10,919 bases of DNA from an uncultured Pseudomonadota bacterium (lineage in GTDB: Bacteria; Myxococcota_A; Polyangia; HGW-17). A program made the position numbers and the translations under genes. The notes beneath the pieces are model-generated. The model searched no databases. It worked only from the letters and a program-made list of their open reading frames with translations, and was not told where the DNA came from. The stretch lies in NCBI GenBank assembly GCA_938004375.1, contig CALKWH010000047.1, positions 1-10,919 on the forward strand, given 5' to 3'. Below, piece by piece: positions 1 through 5,740 of this stretch. Every line of letters starts with the position of its first letter. Position 1 is the first letter of the stretch.

Positions 1-40
1 CCGATCTACACTCTTTCCCTACACGACGCTCTTCCGATCT
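1..40 (+). other. Illumina adapter left on the contig end (artefact)
   Basis: The stretch ends in ACACGACGCTCTTCCGATCT, the 3' part of the Illumina TruSeq universal (P5) adapter and read-1 primer, and the rest also matches that adapter except for a two-base difference near its start (CCGATCTACAC where the adapter has CCGAGATCTACAC). It is not genomic. The same adapter occurs in reverse complement at the other end. Reading frames that enter it acquire false residues. Confidence 0.97.
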
Positions 41-210
41 CCGGTCTTCAGGTGGGCGTCGGGGGACAGTTCGGTGGCGGCCAGGGTGCGCTCCCGTCGT
101 GGGCTCTCGGGCCGCCCGCGGCGCCCGGTGACCAGGACCTCGTCCTCTTCCGTTTGGGAGATTAGAAAAAGCGCAACTATCCAGAAAGCCAAACTGGCCG
201 CCCTCCGCAA
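41..210 (-). CDS. btuB: TonB-dependent receptor, probable vitamin B12 (BtuB-like) receptor; N-terminal fragment, rest beyond the contig
   Basis: Only the first 56 or so codons are present; the frame runs into adapter at base 40. The product begins with a short basic segment (MRRAAS), a hydrophobic stretch (residues 7-18) and then EEDEVLVTGRR, which resembles the TonB box at the mature N-terminus of outer-membrane receptors (compare DTLVVTA in E. coli BtuB). Members of this family import scarce ligands across the outer membrane using TonB-ExbBD energy. The plug and barrel domains are missing here. The B12 assignment rests on the cobalamin riboswitch directly upstream on the same strand. The start is uncertain: TTG at 210 gives a signal peptide with an Arg-Arg n-region, whereas TTG at 192 has the better ribosome site (GGAGG nine bases upstream) but no basic n-region. 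Family confidence is good; the exact ligand is inferred. Confidence 0.75.
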
Positions 211-211
211 C

Positions 212-257
212 CGTCGGGCACGAACGCGAAGCTCCTGCTTCGCCGCTCGTGCCGACG
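212..257 (-). promoter_or_regulatory. Long hairpin between the riboswitch and the receptor start; candidate expression platform
   Basis: On the minus strand CGTCGGCACGA (257-247) pairs with TCGTG (223-219) plus CCGACG (217-212), with one bulged C at 218. Inside it GCGAAGC (243-237) pairs with GCTTCGC (232-226). The loop AGGA with the next G forms an AGGAG ribosome-binding-like sequence. It lies just after the riboswitch and just before the receptor's TTG codon. No T-tract follows, so translational control or a Rho-dependent effect is more likely than intrinsic termination. The structure is seen; the role is inferred. Confidence 0.6.
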
Positions 258-261
258 CGAA

Positions 262-439
262 TCGGGTCGGTCTCCTGGCTTCCGGATCGTCCTAGGATGA
301 CGCCTTCCCATGCTGATTGCATGGTGGCTTGTTGTTGCCTTCGGCAACCGTCATCGTCGTCCCCGGTTACAGTGGCGGGGGCCGCGCCGGATTTTCACCG
401 GCTTCCCGGCCGCCGGCGGAAAAGGCCGGCGGCACCCGA
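262..439 (-). promoter_or_regulatory. Cobalamin (adenosylcobalamin-type) riboswitch
   Basis: Read on the minus strand, the element has the conserved blocks of the cobalamin riboswitch in the right order: GGTGCC near the 5' end (436-431), GGGAAGCCGGTGAAAATCCGG leading into the GCGCGG core (about 410-382), CCACTGTAACCGG (375-363), and the 3' B12 box AAGCCAGGAGACCG (281-268). Closing stem P1 can form between TCGGGT (439-434) and ACCCGA (267-262). The class binds coenzyme B12 and usually represses uptake or synthesis genes when the ligand is abundant. The element accounts for most of the 373-base gap between the receptor fragment and the first lipoprotein gene. Confidence 0.93.
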
Positions 440-447
440 ACGGCCTC

Positions 448-476
448 CTCGTAACAGATGCGGGGCGCGCCGTCAA
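448..476 (-). promoter_or_regulatory. Candidate sigma-70-type promoter for the riboswitch and receptor transcript
   Basis: On the minus strand TTGACG (476-471) is followed after 17 bases by TACGAG (453-448), a good -35 and a weak -10. The predicted transcript start near 441 falls just before the riboswitch P1 stem. That placement is the main support, because the -10 box matches only half of the consensus. Confidence 0.4.
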
Positions 477-529
477 CCGGCGATTGGCCGGTCGGGCAGG
501 GCGTCTCAAAAAAAGTCGGACTCCACCAT

Positions 530-557
530 TTGCACGGTGAAAGAAAAGCGCTACACT
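530..557 (+). promoter_or_regulatory. Candidate promoter for the first lipoprotein operon
   Basis: TTGCAC (530-535), a 16-base spacer, then TACACT (552-557), with an A-tract at 508-514 upstream. The -10 box ends 26 bases before the ATG at 584. The same -35 hexamer, spacer length and distance to ATG recur before the paralogous gene at 5741, which supports both calls. Confidence 0.55.
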
Positions 558-571
558 CAATGGCACTGGAA

Positions 572-578
572 AAGGAGG
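572..578 (+). promoter_or_regulatory. Ribosome binding site fixing the start at 584
   Basis: AAGGAGG lies five bases before the ATG at 584. The same frame stays open upstream to 458, but starting there would place about 42 residues before the lipoprotein signal peptide. The strong site and the signal peptide together choose 584. Confidence 0.85.
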
Positions 579-583
579 GCTCC

Positions 584-2353
584 ATGCGCACCCTGACCGT
601 CTTGATACTCACCCTGACTCTTTCTCTCTTTGCTCTTTCTTCCTGCGACGACGACATCAACAGCGTCAATAACCTGAACAATGTCAACAACAGCAACAAT
701 GGCAACGAGGACTGTGACAACGGCCAGGACGACGACGGCGACGGCTTCGTCGACTGCGACGACCAGGACTGCTTCTCGGCCGACGTCTGCAACGTCACCC
801 CCGAGGACTGTGACAACGGCCAGGACGACGACGGCGACGGCTTCGTCGACTGCAACGACCTCGACTGCGGTGGCGAGTGCGAGTACCGCGAGCTCTGCGA
901 CAACGGGCAGGACGACGACGGCGACGGGTTCCCCGACTGCGAGGACCAGGACTGCTTCCGTCATCAGGCCTGCACGGTCGTGACCGACGAGATCTGCGAC
1001 AACGGGATCGACGACAACGGCAACGGCCTGATCGACTGCGACGATTACGCGTGCGAAGGCACCGAGCCCTGCACGGTCCCGGCCGAGGACTGCTTCAACG
1101 GCCTCGACGACGACTGGGACGGCTTCGTGGACTGCGACGACGCGGACTGCCTGCCGCCCAACGGCTTCGATTCGCCAGGTGATCAGTACGAGGCCCCGCC
1201 GCTGAACAACCAGAACAACATCAACCAGTACTGCACCTACCGTGACATCTGCGACAACGGGATCGACGACGATAACGACGGCTGGACGGACTGCGAGGAC
1301 CAGGACTGCTTCCGCAACCAGGTCTGCACGGTCGTGACCGACGAGGTCTGCGACAACGGCATCGACGACAACGGCAACGGCCTGATCGACTGCGAGGACT
1401 ACGCCTGCGCCGGCACGCCCTGGTGCACGGGCCCGGTCGAGCTCTGCGACAACGGTCTCGACGACGACGGGGACGGCTTTGTAGACTGCAACGACGTCGA
1501 CTGCGATCCCAATTACTGGGGCACCGACGGGAACGGGGCGGACATGATTCCTCTGCCGGTCTGCGAATACCGGGAGATCTGTGCCAATGGATATGACGAC
1601 GACGGGGACGGCTGGCTGGACTGCGAGGACCAGGACTGCTTCCGTCACCAGGCCTGCGCCACCCAGACCTGGGAAGACTGCGGCAACAACTGGGACGACG
1701 ACGGCGACGGCTGGGTCGACTGCCAGGACCCGGACTGCATGAACACCCCCGGGTGCGGGCAGGTCGACTACGAGTACGACTGCTCCAACGGACTGGACGA
1801 TGACTGGGACGGCGCGGTCGACTGCGCGGACCCGGACTGCATGAACACCCCCGAGTGCGGGCAGGTCGAGTACGAATACGACTGCTCCAACCGCTGGGAC
1901 GATGACTGGGACGGCCTGATCGACTGCCAGGACCCGGACTGCATGAACACCCCCGAGTGCGGCGTGATCTCCCCCGAGGACTGCGGCAACGGCCTCGATG
2001 ACGACTGGGACGGCCTGGTGGACTGCGCTGACGACGAATGCCTGTGGGATCCGGGCTGCTTCTCCGTCGGGGACTGCGACGCCGTGGATCTGTCCGGCTG
2101 TTCGCTGCCCATGCAGACCTGCTACTTCCAGCGCTCGGACTACCTGGGGCACTGCATGTGGGTCAGCGGCTCCGCCGGCATCGGCGCGTCCTGCCAGACC
2201 GAGACCGACTGCCAGCCCGGCCTGTTCTGCAACGGCGCCGACAAGCGCTGCCTGAAGCTCTGTCACGTGGGCAACAACGCCGACTGCAATGCCGGCCAGA
2301 CCTGCCGCACGGTGCAGTCCTGGAACGGCAGCCCCTACGGCGGCTGCCTGTAA
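584..2353 (+). CDS. Lipoprotein with 13 acidic, cysteine-rich calcium-loop-like repeats and a C-terminal Cys-rich cap
   Basis: The product has 589 residues. A lipoprotein signal peptide ends in the lipobox LSSC (Cys21), followed by DDD and an Asn-rich tether (22-41). Residues 42-496 hold 13 repeats with a 22-residue core close to E-x-C-D-N-G-x-DDDGDG-xx-DC-x-D-x-DC and linkers of mostly 7-12 residues; two linkers are longer (after repeats 5 and 8), the first again containing Asn-Asn motifs. The core DDDGDGFVDCDD has acidic residues at positions 1, 3, 5, 9 and 12 with Gly at 6, as in EF-hand, dockerin and thrombospondin-3 calcium loops, so calcium-dependent folding is a fair inference. Each core has three Cys and nearly every linker a fourth, suggesting disulfides outside the cytoplasm. 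Residues 497-589 form a separate cap shared with the paralogue at 5741. Probably an envelope or surface rod; partner unknown. First gene of a likely three-gene operon. Confidence 0.9.
   Translation: MRTLTVLILTLTLSLFALSSCDDDINSVNNLNNVNNSNNGNEDCDNGQDDDGDGFVDCDDQDCFSADVCNVTPEDCDNGQDDDGDGFVDCNDLDCGGECEYRELCDNGQDDDGDGFPDCEDQDCFRHQACTVVTDEICDNGIDDNGNGLIDCDDYACEGTEPCTVPAEDCFNGLDDDWDGFVDCDDADCLPPNGFDSPGDQYEAPPLNNQNNINQYCTYRDICDNGIDDDNDGWTDCEDQDCFRNQVCTVVTDEVCDNGIDDNGNGLIDCEDYACAGTPWCTGPVELCDNGLDDDGDGFVDCNDVDCDPNYWGTDGNGADMIPLPVCEYREICANGYDDDGDGWLDCEDQDCFRHQACATQTWEDCGNNWDDDGDGWVDCQDPDCMNTPGCGQVDYEYDCSNGLDDDWDGAVDCADPDCMNTPECGQVEYEYDCSNRWDDDWDGLIDCQDPDCMNTPECGVISPEDCGNGLDDDWDGLVDCADDECLWDPGCFSVGDCDAVDLSGCSLPMQTCYFQRSDYLGHCMWVSGSAGIGASCQTETDCQPGLFCNGADKRCLKLCHVGNNADCNAGQTCRTVQSWNGSPYGGCL
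707..2071 (+). repeat. 13 in-frame tandem repeats (Cys/Asp-rich, about 29-53 codons each)
   Basis: Repeats begin at an E/D/Y-x-C motif and carry a constant 22-residue core; unit lengths in order are 32, 29, 33, 32, 53, 33, 32, 45, 33, 34, 34, 33 and 32 codons. Two copies are almost unchanged at DNA level: 707-757 and 803-853 are identical over 51 bases. Repeats 10 and 11 also share long near-identical stretches (around 1732 and 1834). Repeats 2-4, 5-7 and 8-10 line up as a three-repeat superunit. Confidence 0.92.
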
Positions 2354-2404
2354 GCTGCCCGTCCGATCTCCCGCGTCCCTGAGACATCCAGAAAGGAAAC
2401 CACG

Positions 2405-3250
2405 ATGAACAAGCTCGCCTGCCTCTCGCTGGTCCTGACCTTGCTGGTCCTCGCGTCCTGCGATGACGACCCGAAGACCAACAACAACGTCAACAACGTC
2501 AACAACGTCAACAACGTCAACAACGTCAACAACGTCAACAATACCAACAACGTCAACAACGTCAACAATACCAACAACGCGGTCTGCGGCGACGGGGTCC
2601 TCTCAGGCGCCGAGGTGTGCGACGGCGTCGAGCTGGGCGGCGCCACCTGCGTCACGCAGGGGTTCGAGGCCGGAGAGCTCGCCTGTGAGACCTCGTGCCT
2701 GGCCTTCGACGTCTCGGGCTGCACCGGGGAGCCGGGCCCCTACGGCTTCACGATCCGGACCCCGCAGACGCATTCCGTCGATTGTGACGGCACGCTCACG
2801 GACTTCGCCGACGCCGATCACGTCTGCACGTTCGACTACGACGGAGTCGTGGGGACCGTGTACTTCCAGGCTACCCCGACCGAGTGCGAAGTGCTCTTCA
2901 GCGAGCTACCCCTCTACACGACCGTCGCCTGGATCAGCGTCGACGGGGTCGTCACCGCGCTGACTTCGCCCGTCTACGACTTCGGCGGCAACCACCACAA
3001 CGATTCCTTCGACTTCACCCAAGACGGCACGATGGTTCGATACTACCATTCGTCCTTCGGCTGGGGCTGGCGCGCCTGCCAGCCCATGGATTGCCTCCAG
3101 GTGCTGGACGGTCAGGGGACGATCCTCGTCGACGGCTGCACCGCCGATCGGACGCAGCCCATCGTCTGCCGGCCCGTCCTCGAGGACGGCACCTTCGCGG
3201 ACCTGATCGACGACTTCGAGAAGTGCGCGGGTGATCCCAACGCCAAGTGA
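2405..3250 (+). CDS. Asn-tethered Cys-rich lipoprotein, C-terminal domain of unknown function
   Basis: The product has 281 residues, and AAAGGA stands seven bases before the ATG. The signal peptide ends in LASC (Cys19), followed by DDDPKTN. Residues 27-59 are eleven Asn-Asn-X units, probably a flexible tether. Residues 61-106 form a six-cysteine module (CGDGV..., GAEVCDG, LGGATC, CETSC, ending in DVSGC) of the kind common in myxobacterial exported proteins; the gene at 7241 has the same module with all six Cys aligned. Residues 107-281 are a domain I cannot assign, with HSVDCDG, GNHHNDSFDF, YYHSSFGWGWRAC and several more Cys; it may be a beta-rich exported domain. It starts 51 bases after the upstream repeat gene, and the next gene follows within eight bases or overlaps it, which suggests cotranscription. 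Confidence 0.87.
   Translation: MNKLACLSLVLTLLVLASCDDDPKTNNNVNNVNNVNNVNNVNNVNNTNNVNNVNNTNNAVCGDGVLSGAEVCDGVELGGATCVTQGFEAGELACETSCLAFDVSGCTGEPGPYGFTIRTPQTHSVDCDGTLTDFADADHVCTFDYDGVVGTVYFQATPTECEVLFSELPLYTTVAWISVDGVVTALTSPVYDFGGNHHNDSFDFTQDGTMVRYYHSSFGWGWRACQPMDCLQVLDGQGTILVDGCTADRTQPIVCRPVLEDGTFADLIDDFEKCAGDPNAK
2483..2581 (+). repeat. 9-base tandem repeat coding for (Asn-Asn-Val/Thr/Ala)11
   Basis: Eleven consecutive 9-base units close to AACAACGTC encode NNV six times, then NNT, NNV, NNV, NNT and NNA. Most units are identical at DNA level. The unit is a multiple of three, so gain or loss of copies would change tether length without a frameshift. Confidence 0.95.
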
Positions 3251-3257
3251 GCCCGCC

Positions 3258-5651
3258 GTGCGCGCCCGTCCGATCCTGTCGATCCTTTCGCTCCTGTTGA
3301 TGCTGGCCGCCGGCTGCGGCGAGGATCTGAACTTTGGCTCGGGGCACGTTTGCCTGGCGCCGCCCGCCGGCACGGCGCCGCCCGCGACCTACACCGTGAT
3401 CGTCGCCTCCGGGGATGGCGCGACCGTGGCGCGGCTGCAGTGCCCAGGCCCCCCGGCTTCGCCTGCCCCCGGACTCTCGTGCACGCCCGACGGCTTCACC
3501 CTGGCCACGCTCCCCGAAGACCCCGTCATCACCGTGAAGGCGCCGGGCTTCGCGTTCGAGACCCGCACGGTGACCCGCGCCGCCCTCGCCGCCGGCCTGT
3601 CCTGGCCGCTGGTCGCCCTGCCGGTGCCGGTCCGCAACGCGGACTACGCCACCGGTTTCACGACGGAAACCGGGGTCGACGATTTCCAGGAGACGGGGTA
3701 CCCGTCCGCGACCGAGCTCGGCCCCGCCTGGGTCGTGAAGTTCTACGTCGACGGGCTCGACGGGACGCCGGCGGTCTATTTTCAGGACACCCGACGGCAC
3801 CCCATCCACTACGACTTTGTCCGCAACGTCCTCGGGAAGTCCCTGAGCCAGTCCGAGTTCTACCGGCAGACCTACCAGGGGACCGACCGGACCGCCATGG
3901 CCGGCTCCATCCTCTACTACCCCGAGTTGAGGACGCGCAGCGCCTTTCTGGGCGATCCCACCACCGCGCCGTTCGTGGTGACGTTCTTCCCCAGCGACGA
4001 CCTCACGCCCGCCCAGGCCCGCCTCGCCCACCGCCTCCTCGAGGAGCGCCTCGGGTGCGTCGCACTCTCGGGCGGCGACCGACGGCTCGCCTATCTGCCC
4101 GCCGGCGCCGCGCAGGAGGACGCCGCCCGAAGCGACGCGCCGGTCTTCGCCGCGAGGGACGCCGCCTGGCTGGTGCGCGCCGAGTTGTACGGCAACATGA
4201 ACCTCCAGTTGCTCAACCCGGGCGTGGCCTACGGCACCCTGCGGCTGTTGACGCCGGAGCAACTGGAGAGCGAGGTCGTCTCGTACACCGACATCCTGCT
4301 GCTCACCCGCCTGCCCAACAATCTCCCGGTGGTGGGGGGCACCATCACCGAGGAGCTGCAGACGCCGCTGGCCCATGTCAACGTCGCCGCGCGCAACCGG
4401 GGCACGCCCAACCTGGCGCTCCTCGGGGCCTCCACGGACCCGCGGGTGGCTCCGTTCCTCGGCCGCCTGGTCCGCTTCGAGGTCACCGCCGGGGGCTTCA
4501 CCCTCGCCGAGACCACCCTGGCCGAGGCCGAGGCCTTCTGGGCCTCGCAGCACGGGGACCCGCTGGTGCCGGCGTCTGATTTGGAGCCCGGCGGCCTGCC
4601 GGGGTTCTCCGGGCTCGCCTTCGGGGACTCGCTCAGCGTCGGCGTCAAGGCAGCCAACCTGGCCCAGTTGCACCAGCTCCTCCCAGACGCCACCTCCGAC
4701 GGCTTCGCCGTGCCTTTCCGGCACTACCACGAGTTCACGCTGGCCGCAGTGGTCGACGCCCCGCGTTGTGAAGAGAGCCACGTTGCCTGTCTCGCCTCCG
4801 GGCGTGCGCAGGCCGCCTGCGACGGGGCCCGCGGGCTCTGCCTGTCGGTGGCCGCGTCCCCGCTGGCGCTGCGTGACTATATTGTCGCCGCCCTCGACGA
4901 CGCCGGTTTCCGGAGCGACGCGAGGCTGCGCGACGCCGTCCTCGACGGGGTTCGCTTCCTGTTCACCCGCAGCCCGATCGATCCCGCCTTCGCAGTCGCT
5001 CTCGATGCCCGGGTGGCCGAGGTGTTCGGCGCCGCCAAGGTCAAACTGCGGTCCAGCACCAACGCCGAGGACCTGCCGAACTTCAGCGGCGCCGGCCTGT
5101 ACTCCTCCCACGGCGCCTGGGCCTCGGGGGAGCGGGCGGCCTCCCTGGTGATCCGGGAGGTCTGGGCCTCGGTGTGGAACCGCGACGCCTTCGAGGAGCG
5201 CGCCTTCTGGAACATCGAGCACCTGGCTGTCCAGATGGGGGTGGCCGTGAACGTCGCCTTCACCGACGAGGCAGCCAATGGCGTGATCATCACGCAGAAC
5301 ATCGCCGATCCCACGGTCGAGGGCATGTACGTCAACGTCCAGTTGGGCGAGCTCTCGGTCACGAACCCGGAGGGGGGCGCGCTGCCGGAGATCTTCTCCA
5401 TCATCCGGGATCCCGAGGGCGGCGTCCAGGTCTGCACCCTGCGCTACTCGAGCCTTTCCCCGGGGCGGTCCATCCTCACGCCGGAGGAGGTGGAGGCGCT
5501 GTATAGTGTTTCCCGCCAGGCTCACGACCACTTTGCCGCGCTCTATGGCGCGAACCCCTTGGCCTTCGCGCTGGACATGGAATTCAAATTGTGGGGATCG
5601 CCCCGACGGGTGTTTCTCAAGCAGGCCCGGCCTTATGTGGAAGCCGACTAG
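3258..5651 (+). CDS. Lipoprotein with phosphohistidine (swivelling) and PEP-synthase/glucan-water-dikinase-type ATP-grasp domains
   Basis: From GTG 3258 the product has 797 residues. This start gives a compact signal peptide with lipobox LAAGC (Cys20), matching its neighbours (Cys19-21). GTG at 3231, overlapping the upstream stop, would add nine residues and is possible. Residues 25-125 look like a small beta domain; 130-335 are unassigned. Residues 340-420 resemble the phosphohistidine domain: GGTITEELQTPLAHVNVAAR, with His373 in the place of the catalytic His. Residues 455-797 resemble the PEP/pyruvate-binding ATP-grasp domain: Lys464 in VKAANLAQL, Arg598 in RSSTNAEDLPNFSGAG, and a terminal QARP. 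The order His domain then ATP-grasp, and the LAHVNVAARN motif, recall glucan water dikinase; the PEP TIM barrel is absent. A four-Cys segment (504-528) interrupts the ATP-grasp region. The signal peptide implies export, where ATP is not expected, so the activity is unknown. Confidence 0.85.
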   Translation: MRARPILSILSLLLMLAAGCGEDLNFGSGHVCLAPPAGTAPPATYTVIVASGDGATVARLQCPGPPASPAPGLSCTPDGFTLATLPEDPVITVKAPGFAFETRTVTRAALAAGLSWPLVALPVPVRNADYATGFTTETGVDDFQETGYPSATELGPAWVVKFYVDGLDGTPAVYFQDTRRHPIHYDFVRNVLGKSLSQSEFYRQTYQGTDRTAMAGSILYYPELRTRSAFLGDPTTAPFVVTFFPSDDLTPAQARLAHRLLEERLGCVALSGGDRRLAYLPAGAAQEDAARSDAPVFAARDAAWLVRAELYGNMNLQLLNPGVAYGTLRLLTPEQLESEVVSYTDILLLTRLPNNLPVVGGTITEELQTPLAHVNVAARNRGTPNLALLGASTDPRVAPFLGRLVRFEVTAGGFTLAETTLAEAEAFWASQHGDPLVPASDLEPGGLPGFSGLAFGDSLSVGVKAANLAQLHQLLPDATSDGFAVPFRHYHEFTLAAVVDAPRCEESHVACLASGRAQAACDGARGLCLSVAASPLALRDYIVAALDDAGFRSDARLRDAVLDGVRFLFTRSPIDPAFAVALDARVAEVFGAAKVKLRSSTNAEDLPNFSGAGLYSSHGAWASGERAASLVIREVWASVWNRDAFEERAFWNIEHLAVQMGVAVNVAFTDEAANGVIITQNIADPTVEGMYVNVQLGELSVTNPEGGALPEIFSIIRDPEGGVQVCTLRYSSLSPGRSILTPEEVEALYSVSRQAHDHFAALYGANPLAFALDMEFKLWGSPRRVFLKQARPYVEAD

Positions 5652-5686
5652 AAAAATAATGATCGTTTTTTATGGTCGCGAGGCAT

Positions 5687-5714
5687 TTGCACGTCCCTGG
5701 AATTGCGGTATTTT
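5687..5714 (+). promoter_or_regulatory. Candidate promoter for the 10-repeat lipoprotein gene
   Basis: TTGCAC (5687-5692), a 16-base spacer and TATTTT (5709-5714) precede the ATG by 26 bases. An AT-rich tract at 5651-5675 could act as an UP element. CATTTGCACG and CTCCATGCGCACCCTGA are shared exactly with the region before the paralogue at 584, so the promoter and leader were probably duplicated with the gene. Confidence 0.6.
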
Positions 5715-5740
5715 ATGGGCACCTGAAAGGAGGTCGCTCC

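Noticed and set aside
561..580. Sigma-54 promoter (TGGCAC at 561)
   Set aside because: No TTGC element follows at the required spacing, and the position overlaps the leader of the sigma-70-type promoter.
707..1000. MopE-type copper-binding motifs
   Set aside because: That motif, as I know it, is D-G-x-D-N-D-C-D-G. Here the loop is DDDGDG followed by DC, with a different Cys position.
707..2071. CRISPR-like array
   Set aside because: The repeats are in-frame protein repeats with coding linkers of unequal length, not constant repeats with unique spacers.
557..2266. Long antisense frame (569 codons) opposite the 13-repeat gene
   Set aside because: It is a mirror of repeated GAC/GTC-rich codons, giving a monotonous Val/Ala/Asp protein without signal peptide, ribosome site or recognisable domain.
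3015..5531. Antisense frame of 838 codons opposite the ATP-grasp gene
   Set aside because: The plus strand has a lipoprotein signal peptide and recognisable domains. The antisense product is a Gly/Arg/Glu-rich GC artefact.
5651..5675. Terminator after the ATP-grasp gene (AAAAAT...TTTTTT)
   Set aside because: Only about five A-T pairs could form and there is no GC stem. The tract fits better as an AT-rich region upstream of the next promoter.
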